From Pocillopora verrucosa (Eukaryota; Cnidaria; Anthozoa; Scleractinia; Pocilloporidae): a DNA stretch of 64,000 nt. Shown one piece after another: positions 46,010 through 57,813 of this stretch. The stretch is from assembly GCF_036669915.1 (NCBI RefSeq), contig NC_089318.1, forward strand, positions 6,615,849 through 6,679,848. The letters are read 5' to 3'. Under the pieces are notes generated by a model that was not told the origin of the DNA, made no database searches, and saw nothing but the letters and a program-made list of their open reading frames with translations. Each line of letters begins with the position of its first letter. Positions within the stretch are counted from its first letter, which is position 1. The translations under genes and the position numbers were made by a program.

Positions 46010-49000
46010 ATGTCGGTATTGAGAAGCAAGTATCCAGACCTGCAGATTCCTGATAATATATCATGGCCGGACTTCGTTCTCTCAAAGTTTGGCAATTACG
46101 GAGACAGGACAGCAATTGTAAGATTCTTCCTTTGATGAATAATTACATTTCTAAGTTTTCGATTTTCGTGATTTCATATTCCAAAAGTAGATTTTCGCTC
46201 GCAAGTCAGTAAAAATCCGGTGAACAAGTACGTTGCAGAGTACAGCGCGCTTGTGATGAAGTATTGCGACATAACATCCTCACTGACCATGGGAAGAGGA
46301 TGATTAGGATTTCGCTACAAATATTTGTCGATTTTACTATACGGTATACTTGCACAGATCCCAGTCTGGAGTCATTCGTTATCTTGAACGTAGACTTACA
46401 TGTTTGATATACAGGCTCAAGGATCCTTTTTCCTACGTAGTCTTAATTTTTCAACAGTAACATCAACTAACGTTTCTGCCATATTTATTTTGGGTGCATG
46501 TCTTGTTTTGTTGTTTCCACAGCTCCACAGCAATGATGCTGGGGTACCAGGCCTCCTATTTGGAGCCTTGTAATTCTTTTTTTGGGTTTTCTTTTAATTT
46601 TTTTTTTATTCAATCCAACCGACCGACTCAATATCACCAAACGCATTTGACACTAAACGGAAAAAAGGGGGGATGACCTCACGGTCAAAGATTTTCTTTG
46701 TTGCTAGCTAAGTAAGTATTCTGTTGTTTCCCTCAAATGATAATTTTCCTTAAGTAGGTCCAATTCCTATCGAATCCACTATTTTTGAAAGTTTTAGAGA
46801 CTTTTAGACAGACTGAGGTATGAGTTCTAGGCAGCAAAAGGGTTATCCTCCCCCCCCCCCCCCCGCCTCCGCTCACCCTCCTCTCCTCTCTCTACTCAAA
46901 TTTGGACAACCCATGTAGACTAGGGTGTAGGTCATAGTTTGTCTCGTTTTCAGGTAACAGAGAAGCGCTGGGGACAAGGGTGTGGCAACGTCACCCACCA
47001 TGAGTCAAAGCTCTTTTTTTTTCTTTTCTTTTCTTTGATAATAACCCGCTAAACTCTTTCCCTTCTTCTGATAAGGTTTTTGTTTCTCCTCTTTCAGGTT
47101 GACGGAGAGTCCGGAAGATCGCTCTCGTACAATGAAATCAAAGACTTGACTCATCGATTTAGTTCTGCTTTGGCCAGAAGAGGATTTCAGAAAGGCGATG
47201 TGATGGCCATTTATCTTCCAAATGTGATTGAATATCCAATCATTTTCCATGGCGTGGCGCGGCTCGGTGGTGTCAACACTACCATCAATCCACAGTACTC
47301 TCCCCAGGACCTCGCTCGTCAGCTGACCAGCTCCAGGGCAAAATACCTCATCACCATGCCTTCTCTTGCAGAGGGGGCTTTCAGAGCCGGCGTATTGAAA
47401 GAACTCCGCTCTGTTATAGTTATTGGCAAGGCGCAAGGTTGTGAATCGATTGCGTCTCTTCTATTAGACGATGGGACAGCTTTCCCTAGCAACGTGAAAA
47501 TCAACCCAAAAGAGGATCCAGTTTCTTTGCCTTTTTCAAGCGGCACGACTGGTATTTCTAAGGGTGTGGTCATCACGCATTACAACAAGGTAGCGCAATT
47601 ATGTTTGCTGACTAGAGATGGTCCTTCGCCGGTAATAAGGACATGGTTAAATGTGCTGCCTTTTTTTCACACGTACGGCCTTACTATTGTCATGGGTCTG
47701 GCCCTCTATTCTGGTGACAAGGTGGTCATCCTTACAAGATTTGACCCAGAAATATTTCTTCGCACCATTCAAGACTACAAGGTTCGTATCTGACTCACTC
47801 TACTTAATAACACTTGAGTTCATCTTATTGAGTTTTTTATTTATTTATTTATTTTATAATCAGTAGTTAGTGCTGTAGGTTAGACATTGCGTAGAGTACC
47901 ACTCAAAAGTGTGGTTCGTTAGTCAATGATGGTTAGCAAAGTGGTTGTTGACATCACCTTTCATTGTCGCTTGCTTGTGTTCAGTCAATCCTGTTGTGAG
48001 GTTTCTGCCGGTCTCCCCGATGTAGGAGGCGTGGCAGTCGGAGCAAGTGATCTTATAAGCCGCTCCATGTCTGTTCCACGGTTCGTCCTTGTATTCGATA
48101 TTTGTCTGTAACTCTCAATATTACCCAGTTATACTCTACCACTGACGCTGCACCACAGTTTCTTTAGAAACATACCCCCTTTATTCAAATGAAGTTTTGG
48201 TTTCCTTTCCGCGGTTGAATTTTAAACGCTCGTGTCAACGTCCCTTTATGTAGGCACTTGCGAAAGTTTTACATTTCCTAAAGTGCTGACGAGGAGAGTT
48301 TGCGTAACAATCAAGAATTTCTTTAGTTGACGATTATTTCCAATATTCTTGTGACCTTAATGTTTGATATTATAAGGAGAAATTATAGGCTAGTCACTCT
48401 TAGGGGTTAAATGGTATATTTTGAATTTTTCTTTTTTTTAGGTGGCAATTGCTCCTCTTGTTCCTCCGTTGGTGCTATTTTTATCCAAACATCCCATGGT
48501 AGACAAATATGACTTATCAAGTCTGAAGGTCATATCTTCTGGGGCTGCGCCTCTAGGTGGAGACCTGGAAATGAATGCTACCAAGAGGATACCAAGTGCG
48601 CCATTAGTTCGTCAAGGTCAGCACTTCTTTGTTTTAATTTTCCTCACTTTGATCGAGCTTTGAAGCGACGAGAGTGCCTGTATTTCACGTTTTACGTGAT
48701 TGTAAAAAATTGCGTAATTATAGACCCGCGAAAAAGAATTATCGCGCAATTTAAACACGCGAAATTGCATCCCTTATAGAAAATTCAAATCAAAGAAAAA
48801 AAGTGATTTGATCCATTCTTCAAAGTCAATTCCTTTCGAATAAAGAAATGAAGGATTAGAAGGCATTATTTACCTTTTCATTCCGCTTTGCGAAGAAAAC
48901 TCTGAGGAAATCAACGCGATTGTTACCTTAAAGCCTTTACGCAGTGAATGAAACCATGTCGTGTCACTGGAGGACATGACATCGTGTCATAAGGAATTAT

Positions 49001-52000
49001 GGGTTGTAGTTGTTTGTCCGATGTCCGGCTAGCAGGCTCAACTTCAAAAGTTCTTCCTTTTCAGTCCATCTTCTGTGGAGTTTTGTCAGTCGAGAATCCG
49101 TCGTATTCCTCACTAAATAACAACTGAAAAAAAGTGATCGACGCGTAATAACAACAACACACACAGGATACGTAGGGACAAATACACAAATTTTTTAGTG
49201 ACCTTACTGATAAGTTCTCTCTTGTATCTTCCTTCGTGAAATGACGTCAATTTACAAAGATTTCGCATATGGAGTAGAGAATCTAGCTATTCTCTTCATC
49301 ATTTGAATCGCTAGATTCGTGCAGTCGTCAAAAGGTAACACATTTTGCAAAATGACATGAAGTTTAGACCACTTGAATTGCGAAATTTAATGCCCTTTTT
49401 CATATTTGTTTATTGAAAGTCACGCGAAATACCGTCACGCCAAAATCGCGAAATTAAATATAATAAGGTAGCCTTTCCTTGGCTACCTGAGTCTCCCTAA
49501 ATCCTCGGTTCCAGTTTTCAAACGATTTACCGCGTTCAAATCAACAAACCCCTAGATAATTACTGTTCATCATATGGAGATCAGTGTCTTGTAAATTATT
49601 GTAATTGTGAGATTTGCCTCGTCCCATTTTCTCATCGCTCTCTTTGGTAGGTTATGGAATGACTGAACTGACTTGTTCATCTCATGGCTTTGGGTCCAGA
49701 GAAAAACATAAGGTTGGCTCCATAGGGCGTCTGTTTCCTAATCTGGAATGTAAGGTGTGTGCCGATTGGCCTAGAATAACTTGAATAACATGATTAGATG
49801 TTTTTAATAACTTTTGGCTAATTAACAACTATTTACCGAAGCGGGGTGGTAAGTGGTGGACATTTATCGAGCCACGAAGCGGCGAGGTAAATATCCACCG
49901 CTAGTCACCAACACTGAAGTGAATAGTTGTCTTAGTATATACTAAAACAGTGAGATAATATGGTACCAAAAGTTGATTTTAGCTCATCTATTCTTACGAC
50001 GATTACAATATCATCGGGTGCAAATCCCGTGCACGTTTCTCACACCTGAGTAGCAAAGGAGTTTTGGAGTTTGAGTAGCCAATCACAGAGCGTCCTCAAC
50101 GCTATCCACTTTTTTATTTGATCATAGTATTTAGTATGGTTTTAATTCCTTAGGTTATTGATCCTGGAAGTGGCAAGATTCTAGGACCAAACCAGGACGG
50201 AGAGATATGTATCAAAGGACCAATTGTTATGAAAGGTATCGAAGCTATTTACACCTAGACTTTTCCATTGAGAAAATTATTTTGGTAGAAACCTCGACAA
50301 CCTTTTGTTAAATTAAAACTGAGAATACCTGGCTTACGCCTTATCAGTTCCCTCTGCATCTGAAAACCAGACGTTTACGCTTGCAGAAGTTTCTGGGTAA
50401 ATAACCCTTTAGTTCCCAGAAGTGATTAACGTTTAATTTCTCCCTGAAATATCCACACATTATTCAGCAAACTGGTAATGAGCATTCTCAAACTTATCAG
50501 GTTGAAGTTGTTCTTTTGATCTAACACCAAAGTCTCATAACCAATTTACAAGGAAATTTGTAGCAGCTAGAGGAGGGGACTGTGCGGCAACTACAACTAC
50601 CCCACTAGTAAAGCCAGAAGCACTGGCAGAAGCGTGCAAAACCTTTTTTTTTTTTTTTTCGTTATGTTAGCATTTCTGAAGGTAAATGGACCATGATAAC
50701 TTAGATCTTTTCACCCGCAAGGAACTGCGATAGACTCAGACTTAGCCTAAGTCTGTGGATGGGACTGTGTGCGAGGCTTCTTTCCACAAGTTAAACAGAA
50801 AACTTTTTTTCTTGCGCAAAGCGGCCATTGCTTTTGCCAATAGAAATGAGTGAGGCAGAGGTTTCAAAAAGCTTTTTCCATGAGCGGCTGCCGATGGTGT
50901 TAAGAGGCAGATGTGCCCGGAAAAGGGGCTGTAAGGCAAAATCCAAATACGAGATCCTGCTCGAGGTGATGGTCGATTAGTCCTTTACACCCTAACATTA
51001 GTATGTGTACTCTCCTTAGTGATCGTTTCCTATATTCTCGTGAGCTTAACCTGTGATTTTGGGGAGATATTTTAAGGAGAAATTAGATACTCGTCACTCT
51101 TAGGGATCAAAGGGTTAAACGACGGATAACCGCAGATAACACAACAAATACTTTCTTATTAATCCAGATGTAAGCACGTCATGAGACAAAAACCGACTAA
51201 CCATAATTCGTAGCGAACCTTAGCCCGGGAACAAATAAGCAACACGAAATGTCTCTTAAAGGAAAACGCTACACACGCCTGCCAAACAAACGTCGACAGG
51301 CGGAGATCTTATAGGCGGCTTAAGACCACCGGCAACCGGCTTTAATCGAGACCGATGATGATGTATTTAAAATCTCTTTAGGTTATTTGAACAACCCAGA
51401 GGCTACCGCGAGGACAATTGACGCGGATGGCTGGCTTCACACCGGAGACATTGGACATTACGATGAAGATGACTATTTCTTTATTGTTGATAGACTCAAG
51501 GAACTTATTAAGTACAAAGGATTCCAGGTAATCTGTGCAACCGTTCTTCCGTGCAGAATTCTTAAACGTATCTGAGTTAATAGCTGATGATCGATAACTG
51601 AAATCGAATGAATATTCTCTCACTGGCCTTTGCAAACTATCTCCGCCCCCGGATGCTAGTATTTCCTTTTGGTCTTCTGTACTTCTTTGTCAGCGGTGTT
51701 GTCGATAAAGATACCATATCGCAACACAGCGGTCAAACGTTGGGCATGCGCGAAGGGATCTATTCTGGTCTTCCGCGCCTAATTTCAAATGAAAACGTGA
51801 GAAACAACTACCGAAGCTGTCTCGCAAAGTCAGCGAAATAGGATTTAAACGCTCATAGAAATCTGCAAGAGGAAAAAAAACTAGGGCAATGGAAAACTAG
51901 AGACTTATTGAACACAAAGCCTTTTAAAATACGGGTATCCTGTTGATTTACCCCTCTTTTTTGGGTCGCTTTACCAAAGGTTATATCCTGTGACTTACTG

Positions 52001-52434
52001 GCCCATGTGGTAGTTTAGAACTCTTGATATTGTAAGACAACTTGGTTCTGCCAGCCTGACTCGTCAATACAACATTTGCACAAGCGCAGACGTTTGACCG
52101 CTGTGTTTTATGTGGCTAACAGTGAGCCTTGCAATTTGTCTTTTAGGTTCCTCCGGCGGAGCTTGAAGCATTATTACTTTCCCACCCAAACGTGAGCGAT
52201 GTGGCAGTCATCGGCATTCCCGATCTTGTGTCGGGTGAGCTTCCGAAAGCATTCGTGGTTCGCCGTGGAGACATAACGTCGGAAGAACTGAAGCAGTTTG
52301 TGGCCAGTAGAGTTCCGCCAGAGAAGAAACTCCGGGGTGGGGTGGAGTTTGTAGAAAAAATACCAAAGTCAGCCAGTGGAAAAATACTTCGACGTCTGCT
52401 CAGAAAGCAAGAGCAACAGAAGAGTCGTCTTTGA
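46010..52434 (+). CDS. 4-coumarate--CoA ligase/luciferase-type acyl-CoA synthetase, peroxisomal
   Basis: Exons: 46010-46117, 47098-47781, 48442-48616, 49651-49754, 50154-50235, 51382-51527 and 52147-52434, giving 528 residues. It activates a carboxylic acid with ATP to an acyl-adenylate and then to the CoA thioester (ANL superfamily). Motifs in order: the P-loop-like [10 protein letters not shown] (183-192), YGMTE (324-328), GWLHTGD with Asp407, the hinge region [19 protein letters not shown], and the C-terminal [11 protein letters not shown] with the adenylation lysine near 512. The protein ends in KSRL, a type-1 peroxisomal targeting signal of the SKL class. All key residues are present, so it should be active. 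Animal 4CL-like proteins usually act on medium or long fatty acids or unknown acids; plant-type coumarate use is not implied. The start gives the family's usual short N-terminus. Intron 2 holds a Penelope-like fragment. Confidence 0.92.
46846..46900. repeat. C-homopolymer and CT-rich low-complexity run
   Basis: A run of about 18 C is followed by CTCC/CTCT-rich sequence in acyl-CoA ligase intron 1. Confidence 0.8.
47926..48185 (-). mobile_element. Penelope-like retroelement fragment (GIY-YIG endonuclease) with terminal repeat
   Basis: The minus strand at about 47,926-48,070 reads [20 protein letters not shown], then NNHFANHH and stop. This is the zinc-finger-like Cys pair plus the YIG/R core of the GIY-YIG endonuclease found at the C-terminus of Penelope-like elements. 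Directly beside it (48,108-48,185) is CCCAGTTATACTCTACC.CTGACGC.GCACCACAG, the same terminal-repeat piece that joins the hammerhead-like family elsewhere in the window. Only the 3' end survives. It is intronic in the acyl-CoA ligase gene. Confidence 0.75.
48680..49465. repeat. Possible DNA transposon remnant, acyl-CoA ligase intron 3
   Basis: The left end has CACGTTTTACGTGA.. and ACACGCGAAATTGCA. The right end has AGTCACGCGAAATACCGTCACG and AAAATCGCGAAATTAAATA. Together they form imperfect, interrupted inverted repeats. No transposase frame was seen. The boundaries are rough. Confidence 0.4.
49800..50145. repeat. Dispersed repeat with partner at 19,145-19,280
   Basis: Carries AGTATATACTAAAACAGT and GGAGTTTGAGTAGCCAATCA. 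The rearranged partner downstream of the PLB1-like gene has both blocks, the second in inverse orientation. A GAAGCGG..GGTAA.T..T..ACC.CT palindromic part precedes it. Confidence 0.5.
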
Positions 52435-53893
52435 TTTCCCGAGTTGAGCGCACTTTTATCAGTAAAACTTATTGATGTGGTGGGCTCCGAGAGAAGCCTA
52501 GAGGAAGCGAGTCTGATTGACTACCCCGAGTGGGATCACTCGCCTTGTTCCGCTCAATGAAATTTTTAGTTGTGATCTATACCATATGATAAATGTTATA
52601 CATGGTTTATTATTATTTACATCTACTTAGTCTAGGTTAATTAAAATGTAATTATTTGACCAATCTGTAACCATCTCGACCGATGGAGCTCAGTTAATTA
52701 CACGTACGTCCTTAGTCCCATTGCTATACTAAAAAGGGCTGTGGTACCTCTTATCCATTCCATTTTTCTTGAAAATACTGAAAGAAAAATATTTGTATGA
52801 TTATCCGTTTTCCCAGAGGCGGTTCTCGATATGGGAACAGCAATTCAGCCAGAGAGCCGTATTGGCCCGGCGGAAAAGGAAGCTTGAGCATAGTAGAGGT
52901 ATCGTCAGTTATTCTTAAAACATTCCATTGCAAATAAAGTAATTATACCTTCATACATGTAAATCAGGTGCTGTTGGTAACCCATTTCTTGCTGTTGTTG
53001 TATTTAGAAAAACCGCCGAAGAATCTGTGGTGCTGCGTCGGTAGGAGAGTATAACAGGGTAATTTAGTATTATTAACTGAGTTGATAACGTAAATTAGCC
53101 ACCGTAAAGAGTTAAAAGGCTGAAGTTTCGAGCGTTAGCCTCTCGTCAGCTTCGTTAAGAGTTAAAAAGCTGATGTTTCGAGCGTTAGGCCCTTATCAGC
53201 TTCTTTGCTTCGACGAAGAGCGCTCGAAACGTCACCTTTTAAAGTCTTTTCGGTGGCCAATTTACGTTATCGACTCAGTTGATATTACAACTTAACCGAT
53301 GCAGCGCCTTTCTGTCATGACTAATTTTGTACTTTTTGACGGTGAAAATAGAAGCGCAGGAATTTCCGATATGCGACATTGTCAGTATTACTCCACCATC
53401 AGTCATGGCTCTCGAGAAATCTACCTGCTGAAGAAACAATAGCAAATACGACATTAATGGGGGTTGGGAAATATGAATAACAAACACTTTTGTAGAGAGG
53501 CAATCTTCAGGGGAGAGTTTGTAAGGTCAATTCTATTTTAATGTTACAAACTCCGTGAAACAAAAGAACTACTACCAAAGGATTTCTTTTTTTGCTAGCT
53601 GATTTAAGACTGACTTCCTTTGTAGCAACAATGTTGTTGTTATTATATTTTGAGTACTTAATACGTCAGACCCCTTTGTGTAAATTATAAAAGTTGATTT
53701 GTAGAGAGGAACAAATTTGAATAACATTACCCCTGAGGGACTTGTTATGACACACGCACACACGCAATTTCGAATTCGCCGAGTCATCCGAACTCAGCTC
53801 TATAAGAAGACATCAGCTTGTAGCGGTCATTATTGCTTTTCTCCTTCTCAAGTGCGAAGCCACTTCGAACTTGCAAAGGAAGCTCGTTTCAAA
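52435..53893. other. Spacer between acyl-CoA ligase and first spondin gene
   Basis: Apart from a Penelope-terminal-type repeat at 53,035-53,300, no gene was recognised. That repeat has an internal duplication of the AAGAGTTAAAA.GCTGA.GTTTCGAGCG block. A long frame from 53,717 runs into the spondin CDS, but its start lies upstream of the TATA-like box. Confidence 0.5.
53801..53810 (+). promoter_or_regulatory. TATA-like box of first spondin gene
   Basis: CTATAAGAAG lies 93 bp upstream of the chosen ATG. It supports starting at 53,894, where a signal peptide begins, rather than at the upstream in-frame ATG at 53,717. The paralogue has TTATAAACGG at 59,181. Confidence 0.5.
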
Positions 53894-55644
53894 ATGGCTA
53901 AACGTGTGAGCATATTCGCAGCCTTTGTAAACGTGTTGGTGGCCTCTTCGATGGCTGCAAAATGTCCTGGAAACGCAAACTATACTTTGACATGGAAGGC
54001 CTCATGGACTCTTGATAATCATCCGAATACACCGCTTCCAAGCGGTGCACATTTCTCGAATCTAATCGGTTGTACTCATGGATCTGATTACATAATGTGG
54101 CGGAGAGGAATGAATGCTTCTGCTGGTGTTAAATCAGTGGCAGAACTAGGTAAGAAAACGAACTTTGTTGCAGTCGTTTTTCAGGTTTTTACGGATCATC
54201 TTATTCGAATATTGATCCAAAACGTTTTTTGAAAGACTTACCAAGACAATTTCCTCTCCTTGTCCTAACAATGGTGGCGAATATAAAAGTTAAAAAGGAC
54301 ATACGATCGACATTTCGAAAGTTCGCATTTGTTTTGCCTAAACTCTGAGCTCCTATAATGCAAACAGAAGTATTTTGAATAAGTTCATTTAGCCGAAGCA
54401 ATTATAAGATTCACTTTCCAAGTGAAAGAAATCCCGACGTACATGAAAATGTTATCGACCGTTTCGTCTACGTGTTATAGACAAAGCGTGGGTCAAGATG
54501 GTTGGATATTGACCAAATTCTTTTTTTTTCGCGTCGAGGTCCATAAATACGCAAGAAGGAACGAGGCTAATATCCAGCCATCTTGCCAAACAAGCTTGGG
54601 CAATTAAGGATTTACATGGTGGCCGAGGGCTGTCACTCATAGACGTGAATTGCCAATGGATTTCAGTTTTATTTTGAAATGAATTTTTCCTTTAAATTTG
54701 ATTTCTACTTTATTTTACTTTCAATCTTTCTTTTTCCTTTCTTTTGCAGTCACGTTCCATTTTACTTTCAGTTTTGATTTCTTTTTTTTTACTATTCAAT
54801 CTTAGAAAAACTAAAATTCTGAGTGGCAGCCCTCGGCCACCATACATATCTTCTATTTTTCCTCGCTATTACGGACTCGTTAAAATAATTGCTTCGTAAC
54901 TCGCATGTTATGAGCATTTTTTTTGTGTGTTAAATTAATCGTGTATGTTTTTGTTTTCTTTGTTTTTAGCATTTTTTTTTAAATAGGTCGTGTATATTCA
55001 CAAGTAGTAAACATAGAAATACATCCATGGTGTGAAACTTGAGACAAACGATTTTTTGTTTTGATAGACATATGTGAATTAATACATCTCAGCGAATCAT
55101 TTATCTTTGATGTTTTTATTTGTTTTAAGGTCAAACTGGAACACTCAAAGCCGAAATAGAAGCTCAGAAGTCTGCGGGAAAGGTGTGGCAGCTCATTCTG
55201 CCTGGGTATGGCCTTGGTGCAGTAGAGGAAAGGACCGGTATTCCAGTCAAGGTTACCTCCAACTTTTCAAGGGTGTCTCTGATCAGTATGCTCGCTCCAT
55301 CCCCCGATTGGTTCATAGGAATTGACAGCCATGATCTCTGTGACAATGGCCAATGGCGAAAGACCTGGGACGTCACCATGTTACCACCGTATGATTCAGG
55401 CACTGATAGCGAGCCTTCGTTTATTGGCGATCAACCAACAGTGCCACCTGTGCCAATCTTCCGAATCAATCACACCATGGAGGGTGCTTTTAAGGCCGAT
55501 GATCCCATCAAAAGCCTGGGGGAGTTTCGATTCATGCTTCAAGTGGAGACGGACAGCTCCGGGAACGAGAACTCGGCCGGCAAGGATTGTGTTAATTCGC
55601 TTATGATCGTTATTGTTGCTTCCATTCTGGCATTTTTGTTTTAG
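53894..55644 (+). CDS. Secreted spondin-domain protein, predicted GPI-anchored (copy 1)
   Basis: Exons 53894-54149 and 55130-55644 join in phase 1 to give 256 residues. A signal peptide spans about 1-21 (ending VASSMAA). One Spondin_N domain follows: YTLTWKASWTLDNHPNT near the start, SDYIMWRRGMNAS, then the family signature APSPDWFIGIDSHDLCDNGQ and PPYDSGTD. The C-terminus is a short linker and a hydrophobic end (CVNSLMIVIVASILAFLF) with no cytoplasmic tail, typical of a GPI-anchor signal. Spondin domains occur in extracellular-matrix and adhesion proteins; the partner here is unknown. There are no thrombospondin repeats, unlike F-spondin. Relative to copy 2 at 59,227, the linker between domain and anchor is much shorter and has lost the Thr-rich segment. 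The intron sits at the same codon in both copies, so they are tandem duplicates. Confidence 0.85.
54617..54843. repeat. TIR element (MITE) in intron of first spondin gene
   Basis: ATGGTGGCCGAGGGCTGTCA at the left is mirrored by CTGAGTGGCAGCCCTCGGCC plus ACCAT at the right. The 227-bp body is T-rich with no coding content. Just before it (54,490-54,610) is an imperfect palindromic repeat with AATATCCAGCCATCTTG, also present near 57,840-57,900. Confidence 0.75.
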
Positions 55645-56726
55645 GGTGCCAAATAATTTAAGTTTTTTTTTCCGCGTCTTAGTGGAGTGGAGTTTTTGGC
55701 CTTTTTGCTAGAGAGCTGAATAGAAAACAAATAAACAAATGCGATTCATTTTCTTGAGTCGCAGATTCCATTCACTGTGAAAAGTTGGGGCTGGTCAACT
55801 GTGAAAAGTTTTACTTGATTCAGTAACTGTGGTTTCTTTTGGAAAACGTTGCAAGTTTCATTCCCCTTCGATCTTCCTCCATGCTTGTCACCGCATTTAA
55901 GTAAAAATGTTCACAGATTTTTTCAAGCACGCACAACCCATTTATCATTAAAACTATCAATAACGAATCTTGCGTGAACTGACATAAACCTGGTATGATA
56001 AATATTTCGGAGAGTTTTTTTTTAAATTTTTTTTTTACAGTTTAATGAGGGAGATGCTAGAAAATCTTCTTAGAGTATTATAAATGTTTCGGAGAGTTTT
56101 TTTTGCTTTGTTTTTTTTTTACAGTTTAATGAGGGAGATGCTAGAATATCTTCTTAGAGTCAAAGTGATCTTGAACAGCGGTTCTACCCCCCACCTCCCC
56201 CACCCCTTTCTCAATTTTGGTATTAGAATATAACAATTTCCTAAAACCTTCCCCGCAGGGGAAGTGACGTTGGAATTTTCGTGTGAAGGCAGCCATCTAC
56301 GTTACGAGCCATAATTTGGTTTTATCAACTGAGTTGATAACTGAATGTAAATTGGCCACTGTAAAGAGTTTCTTAAGCTGATTTTCCGAGCGCAAGCCCT
56401 TCGTTAGAGCGAAATATCACCAAGGTTTCTATATAAACTTATCCCCCTCATTATTTTTTCGAATTACTAAAAGATGTGTAAATAACAAATAAGTAGACTA
56501 GTATTACACTAAGGCTACAAAGAAATGTTTCCTGGTGTCATTACTACAGTCAGTGTCATTTTTTTTACCGCCGTCGGGGTTGTTTTGTTTTTAGTCATTA
56601 ATCATCAGCGGAATCACTAGACCAGTAAATGCGTTATTGTCTAAAGTGTGAGGTCAAAATAGCCGGAAATTGGCTGAGTCTTTGTGTGTGTTTGTGTTGT
56701 TATGGATCGAGACGAAGTTGAGGTTC
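55645..56726. other. Gene-free stretch after first spondin gene
   Basis: Holds the 3' untranslated region, an 80-bp tandem duplication at about 56,005-56,160 (GGAGAGTTTTTTTT..ACAGTTTAATGAGGGAGATG twice) and a Penelope-terminal-type repeat at 56,318-56,450. Nothing else was recognised. Confidence 0.5.
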
Positions 56727-57006
56727 TTAACCCTTTCACTCCCATAAGTGACCAAGACAGAATTTCTCCTTACAATATCAATACAATATCAAGCAGGCAG
56801 GTGATGAGAATAGAGAAGAATATTAATCATAGGATTGTAAGTTGATCCAATACCAAATTCGCTGAACTAACATCATAAGAATTAAGATTTTAGATATATG
56901 AAAATTCACATATTTGCACTGCGGTGGAAAGATGAAATTAGAAGATCCTCGCAGCTAAGAACACTACTGAAACTAGTAGTTGTAAGTAGGACCTGAAAAA
57001 AATTTC

Positions 57007-57079
57007 AGGCCCGTACGGGATTTGAACCCATGACCTCTGCGATACCGGTGCAGCGCTCTACCAATTGAGCTAACAAGCC
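57007..57079 (-). tRNA. tRNA-like unit 1 (Thr GGU-like, probably not functional)
   Basis: 73 bases fold as a cloverleaf with 7-bp acceptor, 4-bp D, anticodon and 5-bp T stems. The anticodon position reads GGT. Position 33 is C instead of the invariant U, and the 31-39 pair is A-C, so decoding is unlikely. A-box (TAGCTCAATTGG) and B-box (GGTTCAAATCC) are intact. A T-run follows within a CCTGAAA/TTTCAGG hairpin. This unit is inverted relative to units 2 and 3. Confidence 0.6.
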
Positions 57080-57354
57080 AACTGGGAGCTGGTCAATGAA
57101 TTGGGTACAAATAAACATCCGAGTGAATGAAGATTTTAGATATATGAAAATTCACATATTTGCACTGCAAATTTGCACACACAAATTTTTTTCAGGTCCT
57201 ACTTACAACTACTAGTTTCAGTAGTGTTCTTAGCTGCGAGGATCTTCTAATTTCATCTTTCCACCGCAGTGCAAATATGTGAATTTTCATATATCTAAAA
57301 TCTTCATTCACTCGGATGTTTATTTGTACCCAATTCATTGACCAACTCCCAGTT

Positions 57355-57427
57355 GGCTTGTTAGCTCAATTGGTAGAGCGCTGCACCGGTATCGCAGAGG
57401 TCATGGGTTCAAATCCCGTACGGGCCT
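57355..57427 (+). tRNA. tRNA-like unit 2 (Thr GGU-like, probably not functional)
   Basis: Same 73-base cloverleaf as unit 1, with the same C33 and A31-C39 defects. An ATTTTTTT polymerase III stop signal follows. It is 246 bp from unit 3, and the spacer is repeated with it. Confidence 0.6.
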
Positions 57428-57600
57428 GAAATTTTTTTCAGGTCCTACTTACAACTACTAGTTTCAGTAGTGTTCTTAGCTGCGAGGATCTTCTAATTTC
57501 ATCTTTCCACCGCAGTGCAAATATGTGAATTTTCATATATCTAAAATCTTCATTCACTCGGATGTTTATTTGTACCCAATTCATTGACCAGCTCCCAGTT

Positions 57601-57673
57601 GGCTTGTTAGCTCAATTGGTAGAGCGCTGCACCGGTATCGCAGAGGTCATGGGTTCAAATCCCGTACGGGCCT
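57601..57673 (+). tRNA. tRNA-like unit 3 (Thr GGU-like, probably not functional)
   Basis: Matches unit 2 over the tRNA part and the following spacer. Its 3' flank runs to the 57,745 insertion boundary. Confidence 0.6.
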
Positions 57674-57813
57674 GAAATTTTTTTCAGGTCCTACTTACAA
57701 CTACTAGTTTCAGTAGTGTTCTTAGCTGCGAGGATCTTCTAATTTCATCATAAGAATTGTATGGCAGATAGTAAGGAGAATTACTAATTAGATCTTGGGA
57801 ATGAAAGGGTTAA

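Larger units (their letters stand above)
56727..57813. mobile_element. 'CCCTTTAACTCCCA' family MITE split by an 862-bp insertion
   Basis: The host element has the left end TTAACCCTTTCACTCCCATA and the right end TGGGAATGAAAGGGTTAA. Its interior (TGACCAAGACAGAATTTCTCC, then TATGGCAGATAGTAAGGAG) is complete once 56,884-57,745 is removed. The insert is flanked by the 13-bp direct repeat CATCATAAGAATT at 56,871-56,883 and 57,746-57,758. The un-duplicated site is seen in the sister element at about 14,021-14,040. Confidence 0.85.

Noticed and set aside
53717-53893. N-terminal extension of the first spondin gene to an upstream ATG
   Set aside because: A TATA-like box lies inside it at 53,801, the extension has no family match, and the downstream ATG starts directly at a signal peptide matching the paralogue.
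57007-57673. Calling the three tRNA-like units functional tRNA-Thr genes
   Set aside because: All have C at the invariant U33 position and an A-C pair at 31-39, and they sit in a mobile insert. I list them only as tRNA-like.
57007-57745. Regularly spaced repeats resembling a CRISPR array
   Set aside because: The host is eukaryotic, the repeats are 73-base tRNA-like units with repeated, not unique, spacers, and one is inverted.
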